Positions 49,673 to 59,276 of a stretch of 64,000 bases of DNA are shown here, in pieces. A program made the position numbers and the translations under genes. The DNA comes from Beijerinckiaceae bacterium (GTDB lineage: Bacteria; Pseudomonadota; Alphaproteobacteria; Rhizobiales; Beijerinckiaceae), in the NCBI GenBank assembly GCA_019745195.1, contig JAIETL010000039.1, positions 1-64,000 on the forward strand, written 5' to 3'. The notes under the pieces were generated by a model. That model worked only from the letters and a program-made list of their open reading frames with translations. It had not been told where the DNA came from and searched no databases. Position 1 is the stretch's first letter; each line of letters begins with the position of its first letter.

Positions 49673-50242
49673 TCAGCCCTTCACGCTCTTGACGACCTCG
49701 GCCACGTTGACGCCGAAGGCTTCGGCCGTCTTGAGGTCGCCGGGGATCATCTCCGCGACGCCGGCATCCGACGGCGATGTCACGAGCAGGCCCTGATAGC
49801 CGCCGAGATTGTTGAGGTCATCACGCGTCGAGGCCTTGGCGTTGGACGGGTGCATGCCGGTGCCGGTCCAGAGCATTTTGTGCTGGGCCGCAAACAGCGC
49901 GAGATAGGCGATGGTCGAGCCCTTGTCGCCGTTCAGCGTCGCCGAATTGGTGAATCCGGCGGCGATCTTGCCTTTCCACTCCATGCCGTACCAGGGCTTG
50001 CTCGAGGCGTCGGCGAATTTTTTGAACTGCCACGAGACATTGCCCATATAAGTCGGCGAACCGAAAATCACGCCGTCGGCGGCCTTGATGGTTTCCCAGG
50101 CGGCGTCAGGCAGATTGCCCTCGGCGTCGATCGCGAGGAGATCGACGGTCGCGCCCGTCGAGGCGGCGCCCTTCTGGACATGCTCGGCGACCTTTGCCGT
50201 GTGGCCGTAGCCGGAATGGAAGACGATGGCGATCTTGTTCAT
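49673..50242 (-). CDS. flavodoxin-fold NAD(P)H:quinone oxidoreductase-like
   Basis: A 189-residue protein of the WrbA/flavodoxin type. The FMN phosphate loop is HSGYGHTAKVAEHV near residue 9, with GSPTYMGNVSWQFK near residue 80 and a GFTNSATLNGDKG segment. It probably binds FMN and reduces quinones by two electrons. It stands alone and converges with the GGDEF gene. The exact subfamily is unsure; classical WrbA is somewhat longer. Confidence 0.88.
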   Translation of the reverse strand: MNKIAIVFHSGYGHTAKVAEHVQKGAASTGATVDLLAIDAEGNLPDAAWETIKAADGVIFGSPTYMGNVSWQFKKFADASSKPWYGMEWKGKIAAGFTNSATLNGDKGSTIAYLALFAAQHKMLWTGTGMHPSNAKASTRDDLNNLGGYQGLLVTSPSDAGVAEMIPGDLKTAEAFGVNVAEVVKSVKG

Positions 50243-50492
50243 CTGGAACCCTCTGTCTCAAACGGTTGCGTTCGATGCCGCCCTAGATGTTGCGGCGCGG
50301 CGACGACTGCAATGCCGCGGCGATTGCGGTTGCGCAGGATTGCTCTGGCGCAACGGCAATGACGGCAGCCGCCCTTCGAGCCGCTGCGTCTGCGGTCACG
50401 CGGGTGTCGTATCGCGCTCCTAGCCTCGCTGCGGGGATCAGATCCGGCGCGTTCGACAGTCGGTTTGGTTGCGTCGCGGGGAGTGCCAAACC

Positions 50493-52199
50493 ATGCAGGT
50501 CGATATCTTCACCCAAGTGATCGTGCCGGTCATCGGCGGCCTCGGCATCTTCATGCTGGGGCTCGAGTTCATGAGCAACGGCATCCAGAGCCTCGCGGTC
50601 AACAAGATGCGCGCGCTGCTGGCCAGAATTGCCGGCACCCCGAGCAAGGGCGTGCTGGCCGGCACCTTCATCACCGGCGTGATCCAGTCGTCGACGGCAA
50701 TGACCGTCATGGTCGTCGGCCTCGTCAATGCCGGCGTCATCGGCTTGAGGCCGGCGATCAGCGTGATCATGGGGGCCAATATCGGCACGACGCTCGGCAA
50801 TGGCCTGATCGCGCTGCCGCTCGGCCCGCTCGGCCTCCTGCTCGCGGGGATCTTCGCGCTGGTCCACATCTTCGCCAAGACCGACAAGCTCAAGAACATC
50901 GCGCTCGCCTGCATGGGCTTCGCGCTGATCTTCTACGGGCTGAACCTGATGACCGGCGGCCTGCGCCCGCTGCGAGCAATGCCCGAGGTGATGGGCGTGA
51001 TCTCGGCTCTTCGCGCCGACAGCTACATGAACCTTATCTATTGCGTGCTGATCGCAGCCGGCATCACGGCGATGATCCACTCTTCCTCGGCGACGATCGG
51101 CATCGTCATGGGGCTCGGCGCCGCGGGCATCCTCGACTGGAAGACGGCGGTGGCCTTCTCTCTCGGGGCCGATCTGGGCACCACCATCACCTCCTGGATG
51201 GCCTCGCTGAATCTTTCCAAGAACGCCAAGCGCGCGGCCTACGCCCATATCTCCTTCAACATCATCGGCGTCGCGATCACCATCCCGCTCTTCTTTGTGT
51301 CGATGGACGTGCTGGCCTGGGCGATGCAGTGGTTCGGCGGCGACCCCGGCGTGCCCGTCGTCAAGGACGGCAAGGAGACCTTCCCGCTCATCCCGGTGGC
51401 GGTCGGGCTCTATTCGACGTTCTTCAACATTTTCAACACCGCCCTGCTTTTCCCGTTTGTGGGCGTCTTCGAGCGCGTGCTCTCCAGGGTCGGGGCTTCG
51501 GCAGCCGACGACATCGAGGATTACAGCCAGCCGCGGCATCTGGTGAAGGCGGAGAACCATGCCCAGGCCGTCGAAGCGATCCAGCGCGAGACCGGGCGCT
51601 ATCTCGAGGCCGCCCGGCTTTTCCTCGACATCGCCCGCGGCAGGCCCGACGCGCCCGACAAGATCGAGGAGCACTATGCCGCCATCGACATCCTCAATCG
51701 CGACATACGCGCCTATACATCCGGCATGTTCAAGCCAGACATGCCCTATGCCACGGCCGATCTCGTCGCCAGCCTGATCGAGGAGGAGGACCAGACCGCG
51801 AGCCTCGGCGAAACGCTCTACCAGATCGCCCGGCGCATCGAGCGCCAGCCCTTCGGCGAGGTCGGCCGGGGTCTCGTCGATACGCTCGTCGATCAGGTCG
51901 CGGATGCGCTCCGTGCCATCATCCCGATCGACCAGGCCAATCCGCCGGTCACGGCCGAGGCCGGACCGCGCCTGCAAGGCCTGCTCGAGCTGCGCGAGCG
52001 CTGCCTGCGTCTGGGCGCTGAACTGCCCTGGGTCGAGCGCGGCGCCATCCTCGCTCTGCTCGGCTCGGCCGAGCGCGCCTTCTACCTGATCGAGCGGATC
52101 GACTCCGAGCGCAAATCGGTCTCGCGCGTGGTGCGGTCGGCGGTGCAAGCCGGGACGCGGACTTCCGAAGGCTTCGACGGCGCAGCCGTCCCAGCCTGA
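50493..52199 (+). CDS. Na/Pi cotransporter family protein
   Basis: A 568-residue protein with eight or more membrane helices and the paired QSS-type motifs of Na/Pi transporters (GVIQSSTAMTVMVV and MIHSSSATIGIVMG), followed by a cytoplasmic PhoU-like helical C-terminus (about 355-560). It probably takes up phosphate with sodium. The start has GGGGAG 9 bases upstream; the longer reading adds only eight codons. A strong terminator follows. Confidence 0.94.
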   Translation: MQVDIFTQVIVPVIGGLGIFMLGLEFMSNGIQSLAVNKMRALLARIAGTPSKGVLAGTFITGVIQSSTAMTVMVVGLVNAGVIGLRPAISVIMGANIGTTLGNGLIALPLGPLGLLLAGIFALVHIFAKTDKLKNIALACMGFALIFYGLNLMTGGLRPLRAMPEVMGVISALRADSYMNLIYCVLIAAGITAMIHSSSATIGIVMGLGAAGILDWKTAVAFSLGADLGTTITSWMASLNLSKNAKRAAYAHISFNIIGVAITIPLFFVSMDVLAWAMQWFGGDPGVPVVKDGKETFPLIPVAVGLYSTFFNIFNTALLFPFVGVFERVLSRVGASAADDIEDYSQPRHLVKAENHAQAVEAIQRETGRYLEAARLFLDIARGRPDAPDKIEEHYAAIDILNRDIRAYTSGMFKPDMPYATADLVASLIEEEDQTASLGETLYQIARRIERQPFGEVGRGLVDTLVDQVADALRAIIPIDQANPPVTAEAGPRLQGLLELRERCLRLGAELPWVERGAILALLGSAERAFYLIERIDSERKSVSRVVRSAVQAGTRTSEGFDGAAVPA

Positions 52200-52228
52200 T
52201 CCGAGCATACATAGGCCCGGTCCAACAA

Positions 52229-52254
52229 GGGCCGCTCCTCGGAGCGGCCCTTTT
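52229..52254 (+). terminator. Rho-independent terminator after Na/Pi gene
   Basis: GGGCCGCTC and GAGCGGCCC form a 9-bp stem with a CTCG loop, followed by TTTT. It lies 30 bases past the stop of the Na/Pi gene and before the GH3 gene. Confidence 0.88.
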
Positions 52255-52378
52255 CATGTCGCAAGAAGGCCTAGCTTTCGTCTTTGCGCCGATGGTCGCG
52301 CCCCGGTCACGGTTGAGCCCTCCGGCGCGATCCTGTAGGGCGGCTGGACCCTGTTCCGTTTGTTGAAGAGACATCCTG

Positions 52379-54607
52379 ATGTTCCTGCGGCTGGCCGTCG
52401 CCCTGCTCGTCTTGTGCTGCCTCGGCCAGCGGCCCCACGCACAACCCGCGCCCGCCCTGCCGGAATCCGCGCAGGCCGTCGGCTGGAAGACCGCGCGCGA
52501 GGCTGTCGCGATCGAGCGGCGCATCGACGCATTGATCGCCCGGATGACGCTTCCCGAAAAGGTCGGCCAACTCGTGCTGACCGGTCGCGGCGACGGCTTC
52601 GACATCAGGCGCATCCGCGACGGGCTGATCGGCGGCGTGATGAATTTCGTCGTGCCGCGCGAAGTCAGGGAGGTGCAGGAGGCGGTTCGCGCCTCGCGGC
52701 TGAAGATCCCGCTGATCATCGGGCTCGACGCCGTGCACGGCTTCTCGACCTATTTTCCGCTGCCCCTCGGACAGGCCGCGACCTTCAATCCGGCGCTGAT
52801 CGAGGAGGCGGCCTACTGGACCGGCCGCGAGGCGTCTGCGGCCGGCGTGAACTGGACCTTCGCGCCGATGGTCGACATGTCGCGCGATCCGCGCTGGGGC
52901 CGCGGGCTGGAGGGGGCGGGCGAGGACCCGTACTACGCCTCGGTCGTGGCTGCCGCCCGCACGCGCGGCTACCAGCGTGGCGGCGTCGCGGCGACGGTGA
53001 AGCACTTCGTCGGCTATGGCGCGGCCGAAGCGGGGCGCGACTACAACTCGACCTGGATCCCGACGAGCCAGCTGCACGATTTGCATCTGCCGCCGTTCAG
53101 GGCGGCGTTCGAGGCCGGCTCGATGACGGCCATGGCGGCCTTCAACGCGCTCAACGGCATGCCCGCGACGGCCCATCGCGGCATGCTGACCGAGCTTTTG
53201 CGCGACAGATGGAAGTTCAAGGGCTTCGTCGTCTCGGATTTCGGATCGATCACCGAACTGCGGCTGCACGGCATCGCCGCCGACGACGCCGAGGCCGCGC
53301 GCAAGGCGCTCCTGGCCGGCATCGACATGGACATGATGTCGGAGGTCTATCACAAGCATCTGGCCAGGGAGGTCGCGGCCGGCCGCGTGCCGATGGCCGC
53401 GCTGAACGAGGCCGTGCGCCGCGTGCTGCGGGTCAAGTTCCATCTCGGCCTGTTCGGGCGTCCCGATGTCGACGTCGCGGCCGCCCCGGCGCTGATGCAG
53501 ACGCAGGCCGCCCGCGACGTCGCGCTGAAGGCGGCGCAGGAGAGCGTGATCCTGCTCAGGAATGCGGGCGACATCCTGCCGATCCGCGATTCGGTCCGCT
53601 CGGTCGCCGTGATCGGGGCGATGGCGGTGCCGGAGGACGAGCGCGTCTGGACAGACCCCGCCGGGCTTGGCCGCCGCGTGGTTCAGCCACTGCCCGACGC
53701 CCTGCGCGAGCGCCTGCCGACGGGTGCGACGGTGCGCTACCAGCCGGCCTTTACCAAGGCTTGCGGCACGGAGTTTTCCGACAAGGCAGCGGCAATCGAC
53801 GCTGCCGCCGCAAGCGACATGATCGTCGCCATGCTCGGCGAGGATTGCGAGTTCATGGGAGAAGGCGCATCCCGCACGCAGCTAGGCCTGCCCGGCGTGC
53901 AGCAGGAACTGCTCGAGGCGCTGGTCGCCACGGGCAAGCCCGTCGTGCTGGTGCTGGCGACGGGGCGGCCGCTGGTCCTGACTTGGGCGAGCGAGAAGGT
54001 CGCAGCGATCGTCCAGACCTTCCATGGCGGCACCGAAGGCCGCACCGCTATCGCCGACGTGCTGACGGGGAAGGTCAACCCGTCCGGGCGCACGCCGATG
54101 AGCTTCCCGCGCTCGGTCGGGCAGATCCCGGTCTATTACAACCAGCTCCCGACCGGCCGGCCGCAGCAGATCCGCCAGCGCTACGAATCCATCTTCATGG
54201 ACGAGGCCAATGACGCGCTCTACCCCTTCGGCTTCGGGCTGTCCTACAGCCGTTTCAGCTACGCCAACGCCCGCGTCGCCAGGGGCTCGGTCGCCGTGAA
54301 CGGCACGATCGAGGTCATGGTCGATGTCGCCAATACGGGGACGCGCGACGGGCAGGAGGTGGCGCAGCTCTATATCCGTCAGCCAGTCGCCAGCCGCTCG
54401 CGGCCGCTGCGCGAATTGAAGGCGTTCGAAAAGGTTCTCCTGCGCGCCGGCGAGACGAAGACGTTGCTCTTTCGGCTCGATGCGGCCCAACTCGGGGCTC
54501 ATGATGACGAGGGACGCTACAGCGTCGATGCAGGGCTGGTCGAAATCTGGCTCGGAGGCTCGTCGCGCGCCGATCTGAAGACGCAGGTGATGTTGACCAA
54601 GTCTTGA
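52379..54607 (+). CDS. bglX: periplasmic beta-glucosidase (GH3)
   Basis: A 742-residue exported glycoside hydrolase. A signal peptide (about 1-22, cleavage near AHA-Q) precedes the GH3 barrel (LDAVHGFSTYFPLP, DPRWGRGLEGAGEDPYY, KHF at 208-210) with the nucleophile Asp287 in VVSDFGS, the second alpha/beta domain with the likely acid/base Glu in DCEFMGEGASR, and a C-terminal fibronectin III-like domain. It resembles BglX and would release glucose from beta-glucosides in the periplasm. Exact specificity is not clear. Confidence 0.93.
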   Translation: MFLRLAVALLVLCCLGQRPHAQPAPALPESAQAVGWKTAREAVAIERRIDALIARMTLPEKVGQLVLTGRGDGFDIRRIRDGLIGGVMNFVVPREVREVQEAVRASRLKIPLIIGLDAVHGFSTYFPLPLGQAATFNPALIEEAAYWTGREASAAGVNWTFAPMVDMSRDPRWGRGLEGAGEDPYYASVVAAARTRGYQRGGVAATVKHFVGYGAAEAGRDYNSTWIPTSQLHDLHLPPFRAAFEAGSMTAMAAFNALNGMPATAHRGMLTELLRDRWKFKGFVVSDFGSITELRLHGIAADDAEAARKALLAGIDMDMMSEVYHKHLAREVAAGRVPMAALNEAVRRVLRVKFHLGLFGRPDVDVAAAPALMQTQAARDVALKAAQESVILLRNAGDILPIRDSVRSVAVIGAMAVPEDERVWTDPAGLGRRVVQPLPDALRERLPTGATVRYQPAFTKACGTEFSDKAAAIDAAAASDMIVAMLGEDCEFMGEGASRTQLGLPGVQQELLEALVATGKPVVLVLATGRPLVLTWASEKVAAIVQTFHGGTEGRTAIADVLTGKVNPSGRTPMSFPRSVGQIPVYYNQLPTGRPQQIRQRYESIFMDEANDALYPFGFGLSYSRFSYANARVARGSVAVNGTIEVMVDVANTGTRDGQEVAQLYIRQPVASRSRPLRELKAFEKVLLRAGETKTLLFRLDAAQLGAHDDEGRYSVDAGLVEIWLGGSSRADLKTQVMLTKS

Positions 54608-54741
54608 TCGCATGCGTCTGCCGCATGCCTGCCAATTGCTCTCGACACGGATAAATTTTCGGTCAATCCTTGAGGCGCGCGGGCCTTCGGACGCTTGCAT
54701 CCGAAGCACCGCGAGACGCGATGGCTCCAAAGGATGCGGCG

Positions 54742-54945
54742 ATGGCGACCGGAACCGTAAAATGGTTCAATACTGAGAAGGGCTTTGGCTTCATACAGCC
54801 TGCGGATGGCGGAAAGGATGTGTTCGTTCACATCACTGCCGTTAAGGAAGCGGGCTTCATGACGCTGACGGAAGGACAGAAAGTCTCGTTCGAACTCAAG
54901 ACCGAACGGGGCAAGACGGCAGCCGGCTCGCTGCAGTTGCTCTGA
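54742..54945 (+). CDS. cold-shock domain protein
   Basis: A 67-residue CspA-type OB fold binding single-stranded RNA or DNA. RNP1 is KGFGFIQP and RNP2 is VFVHITAV; the start [10 protein letters not shown] is the family's usual one, with AAGGA 7 bases upstream. Upstream in-frame codons lack family sequence. A 130-bp leader precedes it, which could hold a cold-responsive structure, though none was recognised. Confidence 0.95.
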   Translation: MATGTVKWFNTEKGFGFIQPADGGKDVFVHITAVKEAGFMTLTEGQKVSFELKTERGKTAAGSLQLL

Positions 54946-54987
54946 TCCGACCAGACTTCGGATTCCGACAAGGATCGCATCGCGGCG

Positions 54988-55596
54988 ATGACGAATGGCT
55001 TTGCGCGCGGCGTCGTCGCCGGCGTCTATGAAATTCCTCCGGTTGCGGACACGCAGCATCCTTTCGTGACGCACCCATGCGAGCGCCTGGCGCTCGATCT
55101 CTCCGGCATCCCAGGCGATGTCCATGGCGGCGTGACGCGCAAATCCGGCGCGCGCGAGCCCTGGCTGCCGCGCGGCACGGTGCTGCGCAACGACCGCCAG
55201 CTCTCGGCGCTGAGCGAGGACGAACTTGCGGAGGTCGCTGCGAGCCTCGGCCTCGACGCGCTGCCGCCCGAATGGATCGGCGGAAATCTCCTGATCAGGG
55301 GGCTGGCGCGTTTCTCGCGGGTCGCGCCCGGCAGCCGGCTCGCCATCGGCGGCGGATGGGGCGGCGTCGGACGCTTCGACGGCGGCGCCGTGCTGCGGGT
55401 AGAGGCCTATAACTTCCCCTGTCGTCAGTCCGGGCGCGCGATCGCTGCTCTGGCCGGGCGGCCTGACCTCGAATTCGCCTTCGTCAAGGCCGCAGCGGCC
55501 TTGCGCGGCCTCGTGCTCAGCGTCGATCTCGCCGGAACGATCACGCCGGGCGATGCGGTTGTGGTGATCCCGCCGGTGACGCCGAAGGTCGGCTGA
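54988..55596 (+). CDS. MOSC domain protein
   Basis: A 202-residue MOSC-domain protein. Family marks are DVHGGVTRKSG, the loop WIGGNLLIRGL, and the conserved Cys in NFPCRQSG near residue 146. MOSC domains move sulfur, often for molybdenum cofactor sulfuration or N-hydroxylated compound reduction. The 3' end overlaps the convergent EamA transporter by 56 bp. Confidence 0.88.
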   Translation: MTNGFARGVVAGVYEIPPVADTQHPFVTHPCERLALDLSGIPGDVHGGVTRKSGAREPWLPRGTVLRNDRQLSALSEDELAEVAASLGLDALPPEWIGGNLLIRGLARFSRVAPGSRLAIGGGWGGVGRFDGGAVLRVEAYNFPCRQSGRAIAALAGRPDLEFAFVKAAAALRGLVLSVDLAGTITPGDAVVVIPPVTPKVG

Positions 55597-56473
55597 TCGT
55601 CGCGGGGCTGCGTCCGGCGAACTGTCGGGCCATGGCGACGCAGGCCGCCACCGCGACGCAAACAGCGAGCATTGCGACGCTCACGCTCTCGCCCAGCAGC
55701 AGCGCCGCCAGCGTCAGCCCAAAGAAGGGCTGCAGCAATTGCAACTGGCCGACCGCCGCGATGCCGCCTTGCGCCAGGCCGCGATACCAGAACACGAAGC
55801 CGATCAGCATGCTGAACAGCGCGACATAGGACAGGCTGAGCCACCCTGCCCGGCTCACGCCGCCAAAGCTCGCCGGCGCGCTCCATAGCGCCAGCGTCAG
55901 CATGACCGGCAGGCTGAGAACCAGCGCCCACGAGATCACCTGCCACCCGCCGAGCCGTCGCGACAGCCGCGCGCCTTCGGCATAGCCCAGACCGCAGATC
56001 AGCACCGCGGCAAGCATCAGCAGGTCGCCGACGAGCGAGGCTTCAAGCCCCTGGGTCAGCGCGTAGCCGATGACCAGCGCACTGCCGAGGCTGGAGAACA
56101 GCCAGAACGGCAAAGGCGGCCGCTCGCCGCCGCGCAGCACGCCGAAGGCGGCCGTCGCAAGCGGCAGCAAACCGATGAAGACGATGGAATGAGCGGATGT
56201 AACGTATTGCAGCGCCAGCGCGGTCAGCAGCGGGAAGCCGACGACGACGCTGAGCCCGACGACCAGCAGTGGACCGATATCGCCCCGCAGCGGACGCGGC
56301 TGGCGGAAGGCGAGCAGCAAGGCCAGCCCGGCGACGCCAGCGATCGCGGCCCGCGCGGCGGTGAGGAACACCGGGTCGAACTCCGCCACGGCAAGCCGCG
56401 TCGCGGGCAACGACCCGCTGAAGATCAGCACCCCGATCAGCCCGTTGATCAGGCCGCTCGTCACCTTGGTCAT
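55541..56473 (-). CDS. EamA/DMT family transporter
   Basis: A 310-residue inner-membrane protein with about ten helices in two EamA repeats (LINGLIGVLIFSGSLPATR and SWALVLSLPVMLTLAL with LLQPFFGLTLAALLLGE). Such proteins export amino acids or other metabolites. It is divergent from a MocR-type regulator, which probably controls it. The start at 56473 is chosen because the membrane fold begins there; upstream codons lie in the divergent promoter. Confidence 0.9.
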   Translation of the reverse strand: MTKVTSGLINGLIGVLIFSGSLPATRLAVAEFDPVFLTAARAAIAGVAGLALLLAFRQPRPLRGDIGPLLVVGLSVVVGFPLLTALALQYVTSAHSIVFIGLLPLATAAFGVLRGGERPPLPFWLFSSLGSALVIGYALTQGLEASLVGDLLMLAAVLICGLGYAEGARLSRRLGGWQVISWALVLSLPVMLTLALWSAPASFGGVSRAGWLSLSYVALFSMLIGFVFWYRGLAQGGIAAVGQLQLLQPFFGLTLAALLLGESVSVAMLAVCVAVAACVAMARQFAGRSPATISRPSASPAGSPQPHRPA

Positions 56474-56531
56474 CGTCGTCGCTCCGCTTTCCCGCTGGAT
56501 CGGCCGGATGCATTCGATTATCCAGAGACAC

Positions 56532-56555
56532 TCCAATACAGTTGGCGCAAACTGT
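56532..56555. promoter_or_regulatory. dyad between EamA and MocR genes
   Basis: ACAGTT (56538-56543) and AACTGT (56550-56555) form an inverted repeat with a 6-bp spacer, partly overlapping CCAA-N5-TTGG (56533-56545). It sits directly before the MocR start. A direct repeat ATACAnTT also occurs at 56536 and 56572. MocR regulators often bind such repeats in divergent promoters. Confidence 0.45.
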
Positions 56556-56556
56556 C

Positions 56557-57984
56557 ATGGTCATGGAATCGATACAATTTGAGGAGCCGCTTGCCGCCGA
56601 CGCTGGTGGCGGCACGCTGGTGGCGCGCGTCATGGCGAGCGTCCGGCAGCGCATCGCCGGCCGGACGCTGGCTCCGGGCGCAAGGCTGCCATCGATCCGC
56701 GTCTTTGCTGAAACGATGCGCGTCTCCAAGTCCACGGTGGTGGAAGCCTATGACCGCCTCGCCGCCGAAGGCGTCATTCAGGCCCGGCGCGGCTCGGGCT
56801 TTTATGTCGCTGGCCACGCGCCGCCTTTCGCGCTGGCCGGGATCGGGCCCCGGTTGGAGCGCGCGGTCGATCCGTTCTGGGTCTCGCGGCAAACGCTGGA
56901 AGCGGGCGACGCGGTGCTCAAGCCGGGCTGCGGCTGGCTTCCGGCCGACTGGCTGCCGCAGGACAATCTCCGGCGGGCGCTGCGGAACCTGTCGCGCGCT
57001 CCCGCCGCGACGCTGGCCGATTACGGCACGCCGCTGGGGCTGAAGCCCCTGCGGCAGCTTCTCGCCCGCCGCATGGCGCAAAACGGCGTCGAGGCCGCAC
57101 CCGACCAGATCCTGCTGACTGAATCGGGTACGCAGGCGCTCGATCTCCTCTGCCGCTTCCTGATCGAGCCCGGCGACACCGTGCTTGTCGACGACCCCTG
57201 CTATTTCAATTTTCACGCTTTGCTGAAGGCCCACCGCGTCCGCATCCTTGGCGTGCCCTACACGCCGACCGGACCCGATATCGGAGCTTTCGAACAGGTG
57301 CTGGCGGCCGAGTGTCCGCGCCTCTACATCACCAATTCCGCGCTGCATAATCCAACGGGGGCGACGCTGTCTCCGGTCGTGGCGCATCGCGTGCTCAGGC
57401 TCGCCGAGCAACACGCGCTGACCATCGTCGAGGACGACATCTTCGCCGATTTCGAGCCGGAGCCGGCCGCGCGGCTGGCGGCGTTTGACGGGCTCGACCG
57501 CGTCGTCCAGATCGGCAGCCTCTCCAAATCGCTTTCGGCCTCGATGCGCTGCGGCTATATCGCGGCGAGGCGCGACTGGATCGAGGCGCTGATCGACCTC
57601 AAGATCGCCGCCTCCTTCGGCACCGGCCGGCTCGCGGCGGAACTGGTGCTCGCCATCCTCAAGGATGGCGGCTACCGCAAGCACATGGACGCCCTGCGCA
57701 CGCGTCTTGCTCGCGCCCGAAGCGAGACCTCGGCGCGGCTCCGGGCCATCGGCATCGTGCCCTGGATCGAACCGCGCGGCGGCATGTTCCTGTGGTGCGC
57801 GCTGCCGGCGGGGCTCGATGCGGCCGTCATCGCCCGGCAACTGCTCGCGCAGGACATCGTGCTGGCGCCCGGCAATGTCTACAGCCTTTCGCAGGGAGCG
57901 AGCGGGTTCATGCGCTTCAACGTGGCGCAATCCGGCGACCCGCGCCTGTTCGTCGCGCTGGAGCGGGCGATTCGACAGGGCTGA
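56557..57984 (+). CDS. MocR-type GntR/aminotransferase regulator
   Basis: A 475-residue regulator with an N-terminal GntR winged helix (about 20-90: PGARLPSIRVFAETMRVSKSTVVEAYDRLAAEG) fused to a fold-type I aminotransferase domain. The PLP lysine is in SLSKSLSASMRCGY, and NPTGATLSP and DDIFADF are also in place. These proteins sense PLP or an amino acid adduct. It is divergent from the EamA transporter, its likely target. ATG codons at 56557 and 56563 are both usable. Confidence 0.93.
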   Translation: MVMESIQFEEPLAADAGGGTLVARVMASVRQRIAGRTLAPGARLPSIRVFAETMRVSKSTVVEAYDRLAAEGVIQARRGSGFYVAGHAPPFALAGIGPRLERAVDPFWVSRQTLEAGDAVLKPGCGWLPADWLPQDNLRRALRNLSRAPAATLADYGTPLGLKPLRQLLARRMAQNGVEAAPDQILLTESGTQALDLLCRFLIEPGDTVLVDDPCYFNFHALLKAHRVRILGVPYTPTGPDIGAFEQVLAAECPRLYITNSALHNPTGATLSPVVAHRVLRLAEQHALTIVEDDIFADFEPEPAARLAAFDGLDRVVQIGSLSKSLSASMRCGYIAARRDWIEALIDLKIAASFGTGRLAAELVLAILKDGGYRKHMDALRTRLARARSETSARLRAIGIVPWIEPRGGMFLWCALPAGLDAAVIARQLLAQDIVLAPGNVYSLSQGASGFMRFNVAQSGDPRLFVALERAIRQG

Positions 57985-58021
57985 AGCTGGGTGGCAAGAG
58001 CATCGCGCCCGACCCCACAGC

Positions 58022-58138
58022 CCTCATCCTGAGGAGCGCTTCCGCAGGAAGCGCGTCTCGAAGGATGCTCCAGAAGGCGCTTCCCGTGCCAACTGGAGCA
58101 TCCTTCGAGACGCCGCTTCGCGGCTCCTCAGGATGAGG
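58022..58138. repeat. 117-bp intergenic palindromic repeat
   Basis: Outer arms CCTCATCCTGAGGAGC (58022-58037) and its complement at 58123-58138 enclose 21-bp inner arms (58053-58073 and 58093-58113), all perfect. The CCTCATCCTGAGGAGC type is familiar as a dispersed element in Rhizobiales. It lies between the MocR and ArsR genes and differs in sequence from the elements at 30295 and 60194. Confidence 0.85.
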
Positions 58139-58206
58139 TATTGGGCTGCGGTGTGAGGTTGTCCTGTCGAAGCAGTTTGCGCTTGCGAACACGCCGAAAT
58201 TGACAT

Positions 58207-58226
58207 AAAGATATCTATATATCTTT
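58207..58226. promoter_or_regulatory. AT-rich palindrome before ArsR-methyltransferase
   Basis: AAAGATAT-CTAT-ATATCTTT is a perfect 8-bp-arm inverted repeat ending 9 bases before the GTG start of the ArsR fusion gene. ArsR-family regulators typically bind AT-rich palindromes of this size, including the SAH-responsive SahR type that controls methionine genes. It is a likely autoregulatory operator for the whole operon. Confidence 0.65.
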
Positions 58227-58235
58227 TTTCGTTCC

Positions 58236-59276
58236 GTGGAGTGTGAGCACTTGCGCCAGACCACGCTCTCTTCCGAAGTCCTGCTCGCCGGCCTGCGCGC
58301 CGCAGGCGAAGAGACGCGCCTGCGCATCCTGGCGCTGCTCTCGGAAGGCGAACTGTCGGTCTCCGACCTCACCGACATCCTCGGCCAGTCGCAGCCCCGC
58401 ATCTCGCGCCATCTCAAGCTGCTCGCCGAGGCCGGCCTCGTCCGCCGCTCGCGCGAGGGGGCCTGGGCCTTCTTCCGGCTTGACGAGACCGGCACGGGCG
58501 GCGCCTTCGCGGCTTCACTCGCGGCCTGGCTCGATCCCGCCGATCCTGTGCTCGCCGCCGACCGCGAGCGGTTGGCTGCGGTGCGCGGCTCGCGCGCCGA
58601 AGTGGCGCAGACCTATTTCGCCAGCGTCGCGCGCGACTGGGACCGGCTGCGCTCGCTGCATGTGCCCGACGAGGCGGTCGAGGCCGCCGTGCTCGCCGCC
58701 GTCGGCGAGGGCACGCGCGGCGCGGTGCTCGATCTCGGCACCGGCACCGGCCGCATGCTGGAGCGGATCGCCCCGAAATTCGGCCGCGCCGTCGGCGTCG
58801 ACGCCAACCACGCCATGCTGGCGGTGGCGCGCGCCAATCTGGAGAAGGCAGGGCTTGCACGCGTCGAGCTGCGGCAGGGCGACATCCATGCGCTGCCCTT
58901 CGCGCGCAGCGCCTTCGACTGCGTCATCATCCATCAGGTGCTGCATTTCCTCGACGATCCCGGCCGCGCCGTGCGGGAAGCCGCCGCCATGCTCAGCCCC
59001 GGCGGGCGGCTGATCGTCGTCGACTTCGCCCCGCATGAGATGGAGTTCCTGCGCACCGAGCACGCCCATCGCCGGCTCGGTTTTTCGCGCGCCCAGATCG
59101 CCGGCTGGTTCTCCGAGGCCGGCCTGTCATGCGATCTCGCCGAGGAGGTCAAGGCCAAGGGCGGGCAGGCGAGCCAGTTGACCGTGATGCTCTGGCGCGG
59201 CCGCGACGCCCGCGTGCAGGGCGATCTCCCGTTGCGACAAGATACTTGGCGACAAGACAATTTCGAGGTGGCCTGA
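58236..59276 (+). CDS. ArsR regulator fused to SAM methyltransferase
   Basis: A 346-residue two-domain protein. Residues 12-85 form an ArsR winged helix (SVSDLTDILGQSQPRISRHL); residues of about 125-310 form a class I methyltransferase with motif I VLDLGTGTGRML (about 164-175). There is no metal-binding Cys motif in the ArsR part, so it is not a metal sensor. It overlaps metF by one base pair step (TGATG) and precedes metH, so it probably senses SAM or SAH through the second domain to control the methyl cycle. The start is a GTG with a weak ribosome binding site. Confidence 0.9.
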   Translation: MECEHLRQTTLSSEVLLAGLRAAGEETRLRILALLSEGELSVSDLTDILGQSQPRISRHLKLLAEAGLVRRSREGAWAFFRLDETGTGGAFAASLAAWLDPADPVLAADRERLAAVRGSRAEVAQTYFASVARDWDRLRSLHVPDEAVEAAVLAAVGEGTRGAVLDLGTGTGRMLERIAPKFGRAVGVDANHAMLAVARANLEKAGLARVELRQGDIHALPFARSAFDCVIIHQVLHFLDDPGRAVREAAAMLSPGGRLIVVDFAPHEMEFLRTEHAHRRLGFSRAQIAGWFSEAGLSCDLAEEVKAKGGQASQLTVMLWRGRDARVQGDLPLRQDTWRQDNFEVA

